A DNA stretch of 64,000 nucleotides from Palsa-883 sp963826975. GTDB taxonomy: Bacteria; Pseudomonadota; Alphaproteobacteria; Acetobacterales; Acetobacteraceae. The stretch lies in NCBI GenBank assembly GCA_963826975.1, contig CAWGZJ010000007.1, forward strand, positions 310,001 through 374,000. The letters run 5' to 3'. A program made the translations under genes and the position numbers. Under the pieces are notes generated by a model. It searched no databases. It saw nothing but the letters and a program-made list of their open reading frames with translations, and was not told where the DNA came from. Positions 35,524-45,444 of the stretch are shown in pieces. Each line of letters begins with the position of its first letter. The first letter of the stretch is position 1.

Positions 35524-35712
35524 CTAGTGTCCCGTTCCGCTGATTCGTTCGCAAAGTCGGCTCAGCTTGGCGAGGATGGAATCGGCGATGGCAGTCCAGA
35601 CGAAGGGCTTGCAGGTCTGGTTGTATTGAGCGACGAAGTGATTGATCTTGGCGACCAGTTCCCTGACCAAGGTGAGCGAGCCTCGTCGAATAGCTTTAGC
35701 GTCGTTGATCAG
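35524..35712 (-). pseudogene. IS630-family transposase C-terminal fragment
   Basis: Minus-strand reading SLTLVRELVAKINHFVAQYN, QTCKPFVWTAIADSILAKLS, RLCERISGTGH ending at tag 35526-35524, the usual C-terminus of IS630 transposases. It abuts the IS5 right end and is cut at its 5' side by the end of the next gene. Confidence 0.7.
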
Positions 35713-36350
35713 CCCGCCTTGGCAGGGCCTGCTGCCTCTCCAGGATCGACCGGCCGATCGCCTGAATGCCGCCGAACAAGGCTGCGGGCATACCGCGGCA
35801 TGACGTCGGGCATGATGGTCTGTCCCTCCGCAGGCCGCTCGACACCGAACACATAGCGTGGGAAGTCGAGCGGCTTCTGCACCGCCCAGATCGCGTCATG
35901 CTGGTCAGGCGGCAGAATTTGGATGGGATCACCAACTGCTGTCCAGCCCAGTGGTACGGTGGCACCGGCCGGCAGAATGCTGCGCAGATGGACAATTCCG
36001 TTGATCCGCACTTCCGCGCCGCGGCCGATATGCGCGCCGTTGAACACCGTGCAGCCCGTGGCCAGGAAGGCTTCATCCTCCACGGTGCAGCCGGTCAGAT
36101 AACTGCGGGGGCCGACCAGCACATGGTTGCCAAGTGTCAAAGGTGACCCGCGCACGCCGCGCAGAACAGCGGTATCCATGATGACGCAATTGGCACCAAG
36201 CCGAACGGGGCCACTTTCGGCAACGAGAACAGCTCCGAAGCCGATTGAGCAATTGGGGCCGACGACAACATCGCCGCACAGCGTGGCGTTGGGCGCGATA
36301 CGTGCGCTGGAATTGACCTTGGGAGAATGGCCTTCGTGCTCGATCAGCAT
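35709..36350 (-). CDS. Gamma-carbonic anhydrase-like left-handed beta-helix protein
   Basis: About 213 residues from ATG 36350 (36413 gives 21 more). Repeated hexapeptide turns (ARIAPNATLCGDVVVGPNCS, GFGAVLVAESGPVRLGANCV, LVGPRSYLTGCTVEDEAFLA) and a final GATVPLGWTAVGDPIQILPP. This is the LbH fold of gamma-CA and acetyltransferase-like proteins. The His ligands of true gamma-carbonic anhydrases are not clearly in place, so the activity is open. The last ~20 residues (HSGDRPVDPGEAAGPAKAG) run into IS630 debris and may be altered. No operon partner. Confidence 0.75.
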   Translation of the reverse strand: MLIEHEGHSPKVNSSARIAPNATLCGDVVVGPNCSIGFGAVLVAESGPVRLGANCVIMDTAVLRGVRGSPLTLGNHVLVGPRSYLTGCTVEDEAFLATGCTVFNGAHIGRGAEVRINGIVHLRSILPAGATVPLGWTAVGDPIQILPPDQHDAIWAVQKPLDFPRYVFGVERPAEGQTIMPDVMPRYARSLVRRHSGDRPVDPGEAAGPAKAG

Positions 36351-36413
36351 TTTCGCCTCGCGGAGGATTGAGTCTGTGCCAGCAGGTTCGTACACGACAT
36401 TTCCGCTGTCCAC

Positions 36414-36914
36414 CGAAACTGTGTGAAAACGCCCGATTGTAACGGTCGCAGAGAATTGGCTTTCTCGGTCGCTCGTGACCTGGGCGCTAACTTGGATCTT
36501 CTCCGGCTGAAAGCCTGCCCTCGATCAGTGCGGCACTCGTAGATAGTAGCATTTCCTCTTTCCAAAATCGCCGGTCGTGTTTTCACGCAGCCTCCACCCT
36601 AAGTGGTGATAGCCCGGGCGTCCGATAACCCTTAACAAATGCGACCCAGAGGATCCTGCGGATGGAACGTCCGCTTTGGATGAACAGCGACAGTCGGCTG
36701 AGCGGCCGAAGTGGGTGCAATGCCGCCGCAGGGTTCGGACCTGAGGCCTTGCGGTGCTGGAGGGCACCGCATCACTGTAGCGCTGCCGGCAGCGCTTCCA
36801 TCGCCCAAGACGTTGCCAGAAGGGCCGAGTGATACCTATCGTTCACAGAACGCTGTCAAAACTGGCGGTCATTTGGGGATGGCGGATAAAGACTTCATGA
36901 ACCGGTGGTGAACA
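36414..36914. other. Divergent intergenic region with dispersed motif
   Basis: 500 bp between divergent genes, probably holding both promoters. At 36660-36684 gatggaacgtccgctttgga resembles the dispersed motif seen near 24276 and 63835 (tgtccgcttt). No gene recognised. Confidence 0.4.
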
Positions 36915-37865
36915 ATGACGGATCGCCCAAGGCGGAATGACCTCATGGCGGCGGGCACCGCCGCGCTACCGGGGTGGGATGAGGCGAAAGCATCCGGTCC
37001 AGCGATATGGCTGGACATGGACCAGCAGGCGTTGGACGACGCCTATGACCAGTCCAAATACGCGCTCAACCGGTCACAGGTCGTGGGGCGTTACGCCAGC
37101 AACAGCGACATCGCCCGCGAGCGACTGGGCGCGCCCCGCCGTATCGCCTACGGCCCAACCGTCAACGAGGCGCTCGATCTGTATCCGGCGGCCGGCACGA
37201 ACGCGCCAATCAGCATTTTCGTGCATGGCGGCGCGTGGCAGCGCGGCCTCGCCAAAGACTATGCTTTCGCGGCCGAGTTGTTCGTGCGTGCTGGCGTGCA
37301 TCATGTCGTGCTGGACTTCATCAACGTGATCGAAGCGGGCGGCGATCTGATGCCGATGGCGGATCAGGTGCGACGCGCCATCGCCTGGGTCTACCGGAAC
37401 GCGGCGAGCTTTGGTGGCGATCCCAATTGCATCCATCTTTACGGTCACTCGTCCGGCGCACATTTGGCCGGTGTGGCGATGGTGACGGACTGGTGCGGCA
37501 CGTATGCGCTCCCTGCAGACGTGATCAAGACCGGACTGCTTTGCAGCGGGATGTACGACCTCCGGCCGGTGCGACCTTCGGCGCGCTCGCGGTATGTATG
37601 CTTCACCGACGATATGGAGGCGGCGCTTAGCACGCAGCGCCACATTGACCGATTCTGGGCACCGGTCGTGTTGGCCTTTGGCACATTGGAAACGCCGGAG
37701 TTCCAACGCCAGAGCCGGGATTTCACCGCCGCCCTGCGCACCGCCGGCAAGCGCGTGGAACTGCTGGTTGGCAACCACTACAATCATTTCGAGATCGTGG
37801 AGACGCTCGCTTCGCCTTACGGGTTGCTCGGCGGCGCCGCGCTCGCGCAGATCTCCGGGGCCTGA
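36915..37865 (+). CDS. Alpha/beta hydrolase (arylformamidase-like)
   Basis: 316 residues from ATG 36915. HSL/arylformamidase-like hydrolase: oxyanion-hole motif SIFVHGGAWQRGLAKDY, nucleophile elbow HLYGHSSGAHLAGVAMV (Ser), a likely Asp in the LAFGTLETPEF strand, and catalytic His in VGNHYNHFEIVETLASPYG. This order matches kynurenine formamidases and related amidases or esterases. Cytoplasmic, no signal peptide. No kynurenine-pathway neighbours, so the substrate stays open. Upstream 500 bp are non-coding. Confidence 0.88.
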   Translation: MTDRPRRNDLMAAGTAALPGWDEAKASGPAIWLDMDQQALDDAYDQSKYALNRSQVVGRYASNSDIARERLGAPRRIAYGPTVNEALDLYPAAGTNAPISIFVHGGAWQRGLAKDYAFAAELFVRAGVHHVVLDFINVIEAGGDLMPMADQVRRAIAWVYRNAASFGGDPNCIHLYGHSSGAHLAGVAMVTDWCGTYALPADVIKTGLLCSGMYDLRPVRPSARSRYVCFTDDMEAALSTQRHIDRFWAPVVLAFGTLETPEFQRQSRDFTAALRTAGKRVELLVGNHYNHFEIVETLASPYGLLGGAALAQISGA

Positions 37866-38091
37866 CGTTCGCAAGGTTGCTGCAGACGAGTTGGTTGCCG
37901 GCGCCCAGTGCGAGCGTAGCGATTACATGGGCTAATGTCCGACAAGATGCTTTCCTGGCCCTTGGTCCGAGGGCGAGCCGCATATGCACAGGCGAGGCGA
38001 GCAACACGGAGTAATACCAGGCAGTGTCTGGAGATGTAGGGCGAGGTCCTTATTATTTCCAGTCCCGACGCGGGCGGAGGGCCGACGCGAT

Positions 38092-39342
38092 CTACGCTCG
38101 CTCAATTCGAAACAGCGGGATCAGCACCAGAACGAACGCGGTGAACGCGGCCGACACAACGATCAACGGCGCTAGCCGGCCGTCGAACACATGGTCGTAC
38201 AAATATGCACCGCTGGTATCCGCCAATGGCGTCGTCAGGTTCATCACCGACATCAGCGCCGCGAAGGCGAACCCCTCGGCGCGCGCGGGACAATGCTCCG
38301 CCGCCAGGGTCAGCGTTGCGACATTGGCGATCATGCCGGCAACGCCGAAGAGAAAATACACCACGACCGCGCTGACCGGGTCGACCATCAGTAGGAAGGC
38401 CAGCGTGCCCAACGTGCCGAGCACGATCGACAATTGCAGGAGCGCGCGCGTACGCATCCCCGCCAGCGCCCACCGGTACAGCAATCCGCCTGCCACCCAA
38501 CCAACGGAACTGATCGCAGACAGCGCGCCGATGAAGCTCTGCGAGAAATGCAGCCGGTCGGTCATATGAAAATACAGCGGGGTGCCGAAGCCCGGGCTGA
38601 AATAATAACAGAGCAGGAATACGGCGACCAGCAATAGCGTACGGGAGCGGAACGTGTTCAACAGCCCGTCCAGTCCCCGGCGCAACGCCGCGCGGTCGAT
38701 GCCGGCGCGGGCTTCCTCCACCAGGTGCAGGCAGATCAGCACCGCGAGCGGCGCGATCGCCGCAATCAGTGCTGCAATGTGCAGCGCACCGGTTGGTGAG
38801 AATATCTCGATCAGCCAGCCACCTGCCAGCGACGCCGCCGCCGCGGCGCCGCTGAACCACATCCATTGCTGGTTGACGAAGGCGCCGCTGACGTTGTGAC
38901 GCTGGCCGTTCTCCACCAGCAGTGCGCCGCACAGGGTGCTGGACACCGCCATGGTGATCGAGGTCAGCACCAGCGCAAACACGATTGCCGCCGGCGTAAC
39001 GGCCTGCGTCACCCAGACGAACGCCACGATCGCCGCGAGGTTGGACAGCAGCAGGTAGCTGCGCCTGCGGTAGCCGAATAGTGGCAGGAAATCGGAGAGC
39101 AGGCCGTAGAGCGGCTTCACCACCCATGGCACGTCGAGCACCGACAGCGACGCGGCGATCTGCAATGCGGTCCAGCCATATTGCGTCTTGAGGAAGTAGG
39201 TCAGCGGCTGCCAGACGATGCCGACCTTGGCCTGTCCGATGCCCTCGACGGTGTACACGACGGCAAAGAACAGCATCAGGCGGCGAACGCTGTCCGGGTC
39301 GGTTCGGGGTGGAATGATGACGGGATCGGATCGGGTTGGCAT
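38092..39342 (-). CDS. BT1-family / MFS folate-biopterin-type transporter
   Basis: About 416 residues from ATG 39342 (39411 possible). Twelve hydrophobic helices with FAVVYTVEGIGQAKVGIVWQ and PWVVKPLYGLLSDFLPLFGY followed by RRRSYL, the signature of the folate-biopterin transporter (BT1) family. Transport of folates or biopterin is known for some members; the substrate here is unknown. Intact. It is divergent from the truncated aldolase gene at 39453, with the promoter region shared. Confidence 0.88.
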   Translation of the reverse strand: MPTRSDPVIIPPRTDPDSVRRLMLFFAVVYTVEGIGQAKVGIVWQPLTYFLKTQYGWTALQIAASLSVLDVPWVVKPLYGLLSDFLPLFGYRRRSYLLLSNLAAIVAFVWVTQAVTPAAIVFALVLTSITMAVSSTLCGALLVENGQRHNVSGAFVNQQWMWFSGAAAAASLAGGWLIEIFSPTGALHIAALIAAIAPLAVLICLHLVEEARAGIDRAALRRGLDGLLNTFRSRTLLLVAVFLLCYYFSPGFGTPLYFHMTDRLHFSQSFIGALSAISSVGWVAGGLLYRWALAGMRTRALLQLSIVLGTLGTLAFLLMVDPVSAVVVYFLFGVAGMIANVATLTLAAEHCPARAEGFAFAALMSVMNLTTPLADTSGAYLYDHVFDGRLAPLIVVSAAFTAFVLVLIPLFRIERA

Positions 39343-39452
39343 GACGCGGGCGATAGTGCGGTCGGTCGGCGTTGCACTCAAGCCGGGCCTCGGCTGTTGC
39401 GGAGGCAGCACGCCCGATCATCCGGCCAACCTCAGACCCAAGGACCGCCGCG

Positions 39453-39933
39453 ATGGACGTCGCCACCATGCCTGCCGCGCTTGTCGGTTGCTCGCCGGAG
39501 GAATGGCAGATCCGCTGCGATCTTGCTGCCCTGTATCGTCTGGTCGCGCACCAGCGCTGGACCGACTTCGTCCACACTCATATCAGCGCCCGCCTGCCCG
39601 GGCCCGACCACCATTTCCTGATCAACAAATACGGCGTGATATTCCACGAGGTGCGCGCCTCCGACTGGGTGAAGATCGACATGCACGGCAACGTGGTGGA
39701 GGAACGCGACACCTCCTCACGCCGCGTCAATGCGGCTGCCTTCACCATCCATTCCGCGGTGCACCTGGCGCGCGAGGATCTTGTCTGCGTGGTGCACACC
39801 CACACGCAAGCGGGCATCGCGGTGTCATGCATGCAGGAGGGGCTGCTGTCGCTGTCGCAGCATGCAATGAAGTTCTACGGCCGGCTGGCGTATCATGGTT
39901 ATGAGGGGATCGCGCTGGATCTCGACGAGCGCC
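39453..39933 (+). pseudogene. Class II aldolase/adducin-domain protein, 3' truncated
   Basis: ATG 39453 starts a normal N-terminus: CDLAALYRLVAHQRWTDFVH with THISARLPGPDHHFLINKYG, then WVKIDMHGNVVEE, NAAAFTIHSAVHLAREDLVC and VVHTHTQAGIAVSCMQEGLL (zinc-ligand HTHT). After HGYEGIALDLDER the family sequence stops and inverted SDR DNA begins at about 39932; the remaining ~50 codons are antisense readthrough. The C-terminal catalytic part (second zinc region) is lost. Confidence 0.75.
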
Positions 39934-40058
39934 AGCACCTCGCCCTTGCCGGACGAGGACAGGATGGCGATGCGATAACCGTCGCGTGCGAGCCGACGCG
40001 CTGCGGCCGCCCCCATGCCGCTGCCCCCGGCCGTTACGATTGCCTCTTTCTCAGCCAT
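39930..40058 (-). pseudogene. SDR dehydrogenase, N-terminal fragment
   Basis: ATG 40058 on the minus strand: EKEAIVTAGGSGMGAAAARR, LARDGYRIAILSSSGKGE, a Rossmann nucleotide-binding start (TAGGSGMG). It ends at the aldolase junction. Confidence 0.65.
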
Positions 40059-40159
40059 TTGCGGTCTCCCGGGGGCTTTGCATGTGCGGTGTCATGATGA
40101 TCCCATGCACAGGCGGCTTGCGACAACAGGCCAACTCTGAGAATTCCTTCCGCATGACG

Positions 40160-40378
40160 ATCATTGAACGGCTTAAAGTCTGCGGCCCGAAAGAACGTCT
40201 GCGCGCCCTCGTTGAATGCACACGTATCCAGAGCGACTTGTCTGATGCCCTGCGCCTGCGCGCAGACCACCGCGCAGATCTCCTGAAACCGGGCAACGAT
40301 GAGTGCCTCGCCGGACTTTCGATATGGTCGATCTCTGCGGCTGACGGTGTCGACGGTCCGACCGTATTTTGCCGACAA
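40160..40378 (-). pseudogene. GNAT acetyltransferase fragment
   Basis: Minus-strand VGxGEALIV-like RKSGEALIVARFQEICAVVC and QVALDTCAFNEGAQTFFRAA, DFKPFNDRHAEGI, matching the C-terminal motifs A/B of GNAT enzymes (alDxxxfNexAxxFFxxxGF). The N-terminus is missing; it lies upstream of the SDR fragment in the same rearranged zone. Confidence 0.45.
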
Positions 40379-40632
40379 ACCGGCAAATGATCGGTCGAAG
40401 GCTAGGCTCAGAGAGCCGATCCCCTACTGCCGCTTCGGGTCGAAACCCGACATTCAAATTGACACACCACCCAGTACGCGGATCGTGGTGGCGGTGGTGC
40501 GCCATGATCGGTCCCCCAGCAGGAAGTCGCCGATAGGGGCCTTGACCTGGCCATCCGCACCGGCACGCTGCGATACCGGACGATCGGCCCACACCAGGTC
40601 ATCCCGACATTGGCTAGGAAGGAAACAAGCCC
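40379..40632. other. Intergenic, promoter side of SDR gene
   Basis: About 250 bp. Contains a GC-rich stretch around 40425-40455 (ccgcttcgggtcgaaacccg) that can form a short hairpin. Otherwise nothing recognised. Confidence 0.35.
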
Positions 40633-41544
40633 ATGACAATCCGATTTGACGACCGAGTTGCCATCGTCACCGGCTCTGGCGCGGGTCTCGGGAAGCAGCA
40701 CGCGCTGCTGTTGGCCAGTCGCGGTGCCAAGGTCGTGGTGAACGATCCGGGTGGGGCGGTCGACGGCGTGGGCGGCGCGCACGCCGTTGCCGACCAGGTC
40801 GTGGCAGAGATCAAGGCCGCCGGCGGCGAGGCAGTCGCCAATTACAACTCCGTCGCCGACGCCAAATCCGCGCAGGGAATTATCGATACGGCCATGAACA
40901 CCTGGGGCCGGCTCGACATCCTGGTGAACAATGCCGGCATCCTGCGCGACAAGGCGTTTCAGAATATGTCGCTAGAAGACTTCGAATTCACCTCTCAGGT
41001 GCACTACATGGGCACCGTCTACTGCACCAAAGCCGCCTGGCCGATCATGCGGACAGCGAAATACGGCCGTATCGTCGTCACCACCTCCGGCTCCGGCACC
41101 ATTGGCAATTTTGGCCAGAGCAACTACGGCGCGGCCAAGATGGCCGTGGTCGGCCTCATCAACGTCCTGCGACTGGAAGGGGCGCGCTACGACATCCTGT
41201 GCAATGCGATCTCTCCGTCGGCCCGCACGCGTATGACCGAGGACCTGCTGCCAGAAGCTATGCGCAAATACATGAAGCCCGAACTGGTCTCTCCGGCGGT
41301 CGCGTGGCTGGCAAGCGAAGACTGCAACATCACCGGCCAGATCATCGCCGCGTCCGCAGGCGGCTACTCGGTGGTGCAGTATTTCCAGTCGGAGGGTGTT
41401 CAGTTCGATCCAGATGAGCCAGTCACCTTGGAGATGTTCGCCGAAGCCTTCCCCAGGATCAGCGACATGACCAACGCAGTACCGCTCGGTCGCAACCGTG
41501 CGCGACTTGAGCAGCGGCTGCGCGCCATGGGGCGGATCGGGTAG
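40633..41544 (+). CDS. SDR oxidoreductase (3-hydroxyacyl-CoA dehydrogenase type)
   Basis: 303 residues from ATG 40633, with a clear taggaaggaaac ribosome site. TGSGAGLGKQHALLLASRGA (NAD(P) binding) and VVNDPGGAVDGVGGAHAVAD resemble the dehydrogenase domain of the multifunctional beta-oxidation enzyme type 2. Then LDILVNNAGILRDKAF, Ser in TSGSGTIGNFGQ, and YGAAK (Tyr/Lys) complete the catalytic set. Length fits. Probably oxidises a hydroxyacyl-CoA. An acyl-CoA synthetase gene is convergent downstream and an enoyl-CoA hydratase lies at 50087, so a CoA-thioester degradation pathway is plausible. Confidence 0.92.
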   Translation: MTIRFDDRVAIVTGSGAGLGKQHALLLASRGAKVVVNDPGGAVDGVGGAHAVADQVVAEIKAAGGEAVANYNSVADAKSAQGIIDTAMNTWGRLDILVNNAGILRDKAFQNMSLEDFEFTSQVHYMGTVYCTKAAWPIMRTAKYGRIVVTTSGSGTIGNFGQSNYGAAKMAVVGLINVLRLEGARYDILCNAISPSARTRMTEDLLPEAMRKYMKPELVSPAVAWLASEDCNITGQIIAASAGGYSVVQYFQSEGVQFDPDEPVTLEMFAEAFPRISDMTNAVPLGRNRARLEQRLRAMGRIG

Positions 41545-41606
41545 CACCGCGAGGCGGTCGGGACAAGCAAAGGCCCGACTGCCTTGCGCCAGGCATCCAC
41601 CGCTGC

Positions 41607-43751
41607 TCAGCGCGATGCCACGAACAATGCATCGACCACGCGCACCTCGCCGGAGCCCTTGCGGATCAGCACGGGATTAAGGTCACATTCGGTAAGCACG
41701 TCGCACAAATCGGCCGCCAGGTTCGACAATTTGCAGACCAGATTTACCAACTCCGCCGTGTCGGTCCGCAGGATAAGATTGCGGTAGCCGTGCAGCAGCG
41801 CGCCCAGCCGCGTGCGATCGATCATGCCGGCGGCTTCCGCCGCAGACGCCGGGCTTAGGCTGAGTACGCGATCGGCCTGCAATTCCACCAGAGTGCCGCC
41901 CATCCCGACCACCACCAGCGCGCCGAACGGCGGTGTCGCCTTGAACCCGACTATCGCCTCGACGCAGTCCACCAGCTCTTCTTGCAATTCGAACCCGTCG
42001 ATCACCGCCCCTGGAACGTTTGCCAGCACGTTGGCCTCGATCCGCGCCACTGCCGCGCGCAAGTCCGCCGCGTCGCTGATCCCCAGTTGCACGCCGCCAA
42101 CATCCGACCGGTGCGGCACATCGCGCGAGACCACCTTCACCACCAGCGGATATCCGAGCGTATCGGCCAGCGTCGCAGCCTGCGCCGCGTCCCGCGCCAC
42201 GCCCGATCGCACCCGCGGCAGTGCGTAGTTGTCCAGCAGCCGCCGAACCAGTTCATCGCCCACGGGGCCGCGCGACGCGCCAATGTCGTGTCGCAACCGT
42301 GTCGTGTCGGCGTCCGATCGCCGCGGCGAGATACGCCGCGAGTCCGGTCGGCGCGCGGACCATGTCGCCATGCTGCACGTCGCTGCCAGCGCGACGCGCA
42401 GGCCGCGTAGCATGGGAATGCCGGTCCCGGCCAACACACCGCTCAGCTCGTCGTTCAGCGCTTCGCCCGTGGACGAGACCACCACGATTGGCTTGCTGGA
42501 CTCGCGGCTCAGTTCAACTACCGACTGACATTGCCCCTTGTACCGCCCGATACTGCGCGCGGCGATCGAGTATTGTGCATCCTAAATCACGAACAGCATG
42601 TCCACGTTAGGATCGTCGAGCACCGCCTTCATGCCGGGCATGTCGTTGCGGTTGCCGCCCGACACCACGGTGGCGCCGAGATCGAGCGGATTGAGCCCTG
42701 ACGATCCCGGCAACAGGTGTTTCAACCGATCCGCGGTCTCTGCGGTGAATGATGCCAGCGGGACCCGGGCCGCCTCGGCCAGGTCGCAGATCAATGCGAC
42801 CTCACCACCGGAGATGCCGATCACGCCCAACCGCATGCCGGTCGGCCGCCATCGGCACACGGACATGCATTCCAGCGCCGCCACCAGTTCGTCGTAGTCC
42901 GACACGGTCGGAATGCCGTACCGCGCGAAGAAGCACTCGACCGCATCGCGATCGCGGATCAGCGCGCCGGTGTGCGCCTGGGTGGCCAGGGCACCCGCCT
43001 GCGATTGCCCGACCTTCAGCACCACCACGGACTTGCCGGCTGCCTGCGCCAGATCGACCGCATCGGCGAAGGCATCCGGGTCCTGGACCAATTCCATGAC
43101 CACCCCGATCACCCGGGTCTCGTCGTCATGCGCGAGCCATCGCAGGTAATCCGCCGAGGTCACGCGGAATTCGCTGCCCAGCGTGACCACCTTGGAGAAC
43201 CCCACATTCGCCGAGTTCATGACGGCGATCGCCGCCGACCCGGACTGCGCAAGCAACGCCACCGACCCACGTTGCACCCGAGGCGAGACCTTTGCCGTGT
43301 ACAGCGACAATGCATCCGACACGTTGACCAGTCCCATGCAGTTGGGACCATGCATGAGGATGCGGCCTTGCGTGGCGATCTGGTGCAGTTCGGCCTCCTC
43401 CGCCACGGTGAAGCCGTTCGACATCACGATCGCCGAGCGAACGCCGGCGCGGTCGAGCCGGCGGATCACATCCGGCACGCCAGATGCCGGCACCGACACC
43501 ACCGCGACGTCGGTGCCGGCAGCAAGTCCGTCGATCGACCGTACTGTGTCGTAACCTTCCAACTGGGCCGCCTCGGCGTGCACCGGGATGACCTGGCCGT
43601 TGAAGCCGGCGTCACGCAGATTGGTCAGCACGACATTGCCATTGTTGCTGCGCCGGGACGATGCCCCGATGACGGCGATCGTGCGCGGTTTGATCAGCGC
43701 GTCCATGACGTTCGATATTTCGCTTGGCACGTTTGACATCTCGTTTGGCAT
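41607..43751 (-). pseudogene. Acetate-CoA ligase (ADP-forming) family protein with in-frame amber
   Basis: The CoA-binding N-terminus (43751 down) shows PRTIAVIGASSRRSNNGNVV and IRRLDRAGVRSAIVMSNGFT, then GPNCMGLVNVSDAL (phospho-His-type loop region) and QSGSAAIAVMNSANVGFSKV. The frame is cut by tag at 42584-42582, where DMLFVI is followed by DAQYSIAARS; a single CAG-to-TAG change (Q) would explain it. The same frame continues VVSSTGEALNDELSGVLAGT and the ATP-grasp domain (VSRDVPHRSDVGGVQLGISD, GALVVVGMGGTLVELQADRV, LNPVLIRKGSGEVRVVDA). It starts right after the solute-binding protein stop, as last gene of the peptide-type ABC operon. Either a recent nonsense mutation or a sequence error. Confidence 0.85.
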
Positions 43752-43752
43752 C

Positions 43753-45444
43753 CTATTGGCCGGACTTCAACCAGACTTCAGCCCAGTTGGGGTACTCGTT
43801 GAAGGAGATGCCGAACTGCTTCTGCAGGTTCTCAAACCGGGTCGAGACACCATAGTAGGTGGAGACGTTGGTCAGGGTGATCTCGTTCAGGTCGTGCGCG
43901 ACGATCTCGATGTAGGTCTTGTAGTATTGCCGGCGATCGGCCGCCGCCGCGGTGTTCGCCTTCGCCGCCACCGCATCGAGCGCGGGATTGCAGTAGGAGG
44001 TCGGATTGACATAGGGCAGGTGCGTGCTGTTGCACAGGAAGCTGCGATCGACGCCCAGCATCGGATCGGTGCGGCCGGTCAACGAGACCAGCGAGGCGTC
44101 GAAGTCCCGGTGGTTGTAGACCTTGTCGACCCAGAGCTGGATGTCCAGTCCCGCAAGCTTCACATCGATGCCGATGGCGCCCCATTGGGCGGCGAGGATC
44201 TGTGCCATCGGCTCCATGATCACCCGGTTGAAGTCGGCGCTGGCATAGGTCAGCTCCATCGCAAACCGCTTGTCGTTCACCAACGGATAGCCGGCCTCGT
44301 CAAGTAGCTTCGCCGCCTTGGCCGGATCGTGCGCATACAGCTCGCTGTATTTGATCGACGGGTCGGTCAGGTCGGTGAACTGCTCCGGAATCGCGTTGCC
44401 CGCCTCGATCGCGAAGCCATGGTAGGCATCGGAAACGATGCGGCGCCGATCCATAGCGACCAGCAGGGCCTGGCGTACCCGAACATCGTCGAACGGCTTG
44501 CGCGCGGTGTTAAGGTCAAGCGACGAACGCTCCGGCGCGCTCAGCTCGACCTTATGGGCGATCACCTTGCCTTCGGCCGCCGCATCCTGGATGCGCTTCA
44601 ACTGCGTGTATGGCAGCTTCATGAAATCGACCTCGCCGCGCAGCAGCGCGTTGGTCTCCTGCTGCATGTCGGGGATGATCGCGACGACTACCGAATCGAG
44701 ATAGGGCTTGGGGCTGTCCCAGAAATATGGGTTGCGCACGAAGGTCAGCGCGCGCCCCTGTTCCCAGCTCTGCAGCTTGAACGGACCGAGACCAACCGGG
44801 TTGCGGTTGGCCGGATTGAGCGTGATGTCGGTGTGCTCGTAGACGTGCTTCGCCATCAGCGGAAACACCTCCTTGTCGAACGCATCGAGCATGACCGCCA
44901 GCGGCGCCTTGGTATGCACCACGAATGTTGCGGCGTCGGGTGTCTCGACGCTTGCGACGTTGGCCAGCGTCTGCGTCTGGTAGGTGTTGAACTTGGCAAC
45001 CTCGAGCAGGGTGAAAGCGACGTCCGCGGAGGAGAATGGTTCGCCGTCCGACCATTTCACGTCCGACCGCAAGTGGAACGTATAGGTCTTCAGGTCCGGC
45101 GACACGTCCCACGAGGTGGCGAGGTGCGGCACCTTCTGCCCCTTCGCGTCGCGCGCGAACAGCCCGTCCGCCCAGATATCCGCGACCGTCAACGCCGAGG
45201 TCGCCGAGGTCATCTGGGTATTGAGGGTGCCTAGGCCCGAGCCATCGAGCGCAACCACCAGCGTGCCACCCTTGTGTGGCGTCGGCGTCTGGGCCGCGGC
45301 GGGCCCGTCCAGCAGCGCCGCGGCGACCAGGGCCCCGGCCGCCAAAACCACTGTCATGCAAGCCCGGGTCAGGCAGGCCCTCGTTACGCAAACGGCGGCG
45401 ACAAGTGCCCGTCGCAGTCTCGTCGTTGCGTCCCGCTCAGCCAT
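43753..45444 (-). CDS. ABC transporter solute-binding protein (peptide family 5)
   Basis: 563 residues from ATG 45444, which overlaps the stop of the ATPase gene. Signal sequence with hydrophobic core TVVLAAGALVAAALLDGPAA cleaved before QTPTPHKGG. Then the family-5 (DppA/OppA) signatures: LATSWDVSPDLKTYTFHLRS, VKWSDGEPFSSADVAFTLLE, PFDDVRVRQALLVAMDRRRI. Periplasmic receptor for peptides or other organic solutes. Third component of the operon after two permeases and the fused ATPase; the synthetase downstream hints that the ligand is an acid activated with CoA (inference). Confidence 0.92.
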   Translation of the reverse strand: MAERDATTRLRRALVAAVCVTRACLTRACMTVVLAAGALVAAALLDGPAAAQTPTPHKGGTLVVALDGSGLGTLNTQMTSATSALTVADIWADGLFARDAKGQKVPHLATSWDVSPDLKTYTFHLRSDVKWSDGEPFSSADVAFTLLEVAKFNTYQTQTLANVASVETPDAATFVVHTKAPLAVMLDAFDKEVFPLMAKHVYEHTDITLNPANRNPVGLGPFKLQSWEQGRALTFVRNPYFWDSPKPYLDSVVVAIIPDMQQETNALLRGEVDFMKLPYTQLKRIQDAAAEGKVIAHKVELSAPERSSLDLNTARKPFDDVRVRQALLVAMDRRRIVSDAYHGFAIEAGNAIPEQFTDLTDPSIKYSELYAHDPAKAAKLLDEAGYPLVNDKRFAMELTYASADFNRVIMEPMAQILAAQWGAIGIDVKLAGLDIQLWVDKVYNHRDFDASLVSLTGRTDPMLGVDRSFLCNSTHLPYVNPTSYCNPALDAVAAKANTAAAADRRQYYKTYIEIVAHDLNEITLTNVSTYYGVSTRFENLQKQFGISFNEYPNWAEVWLKSGQ

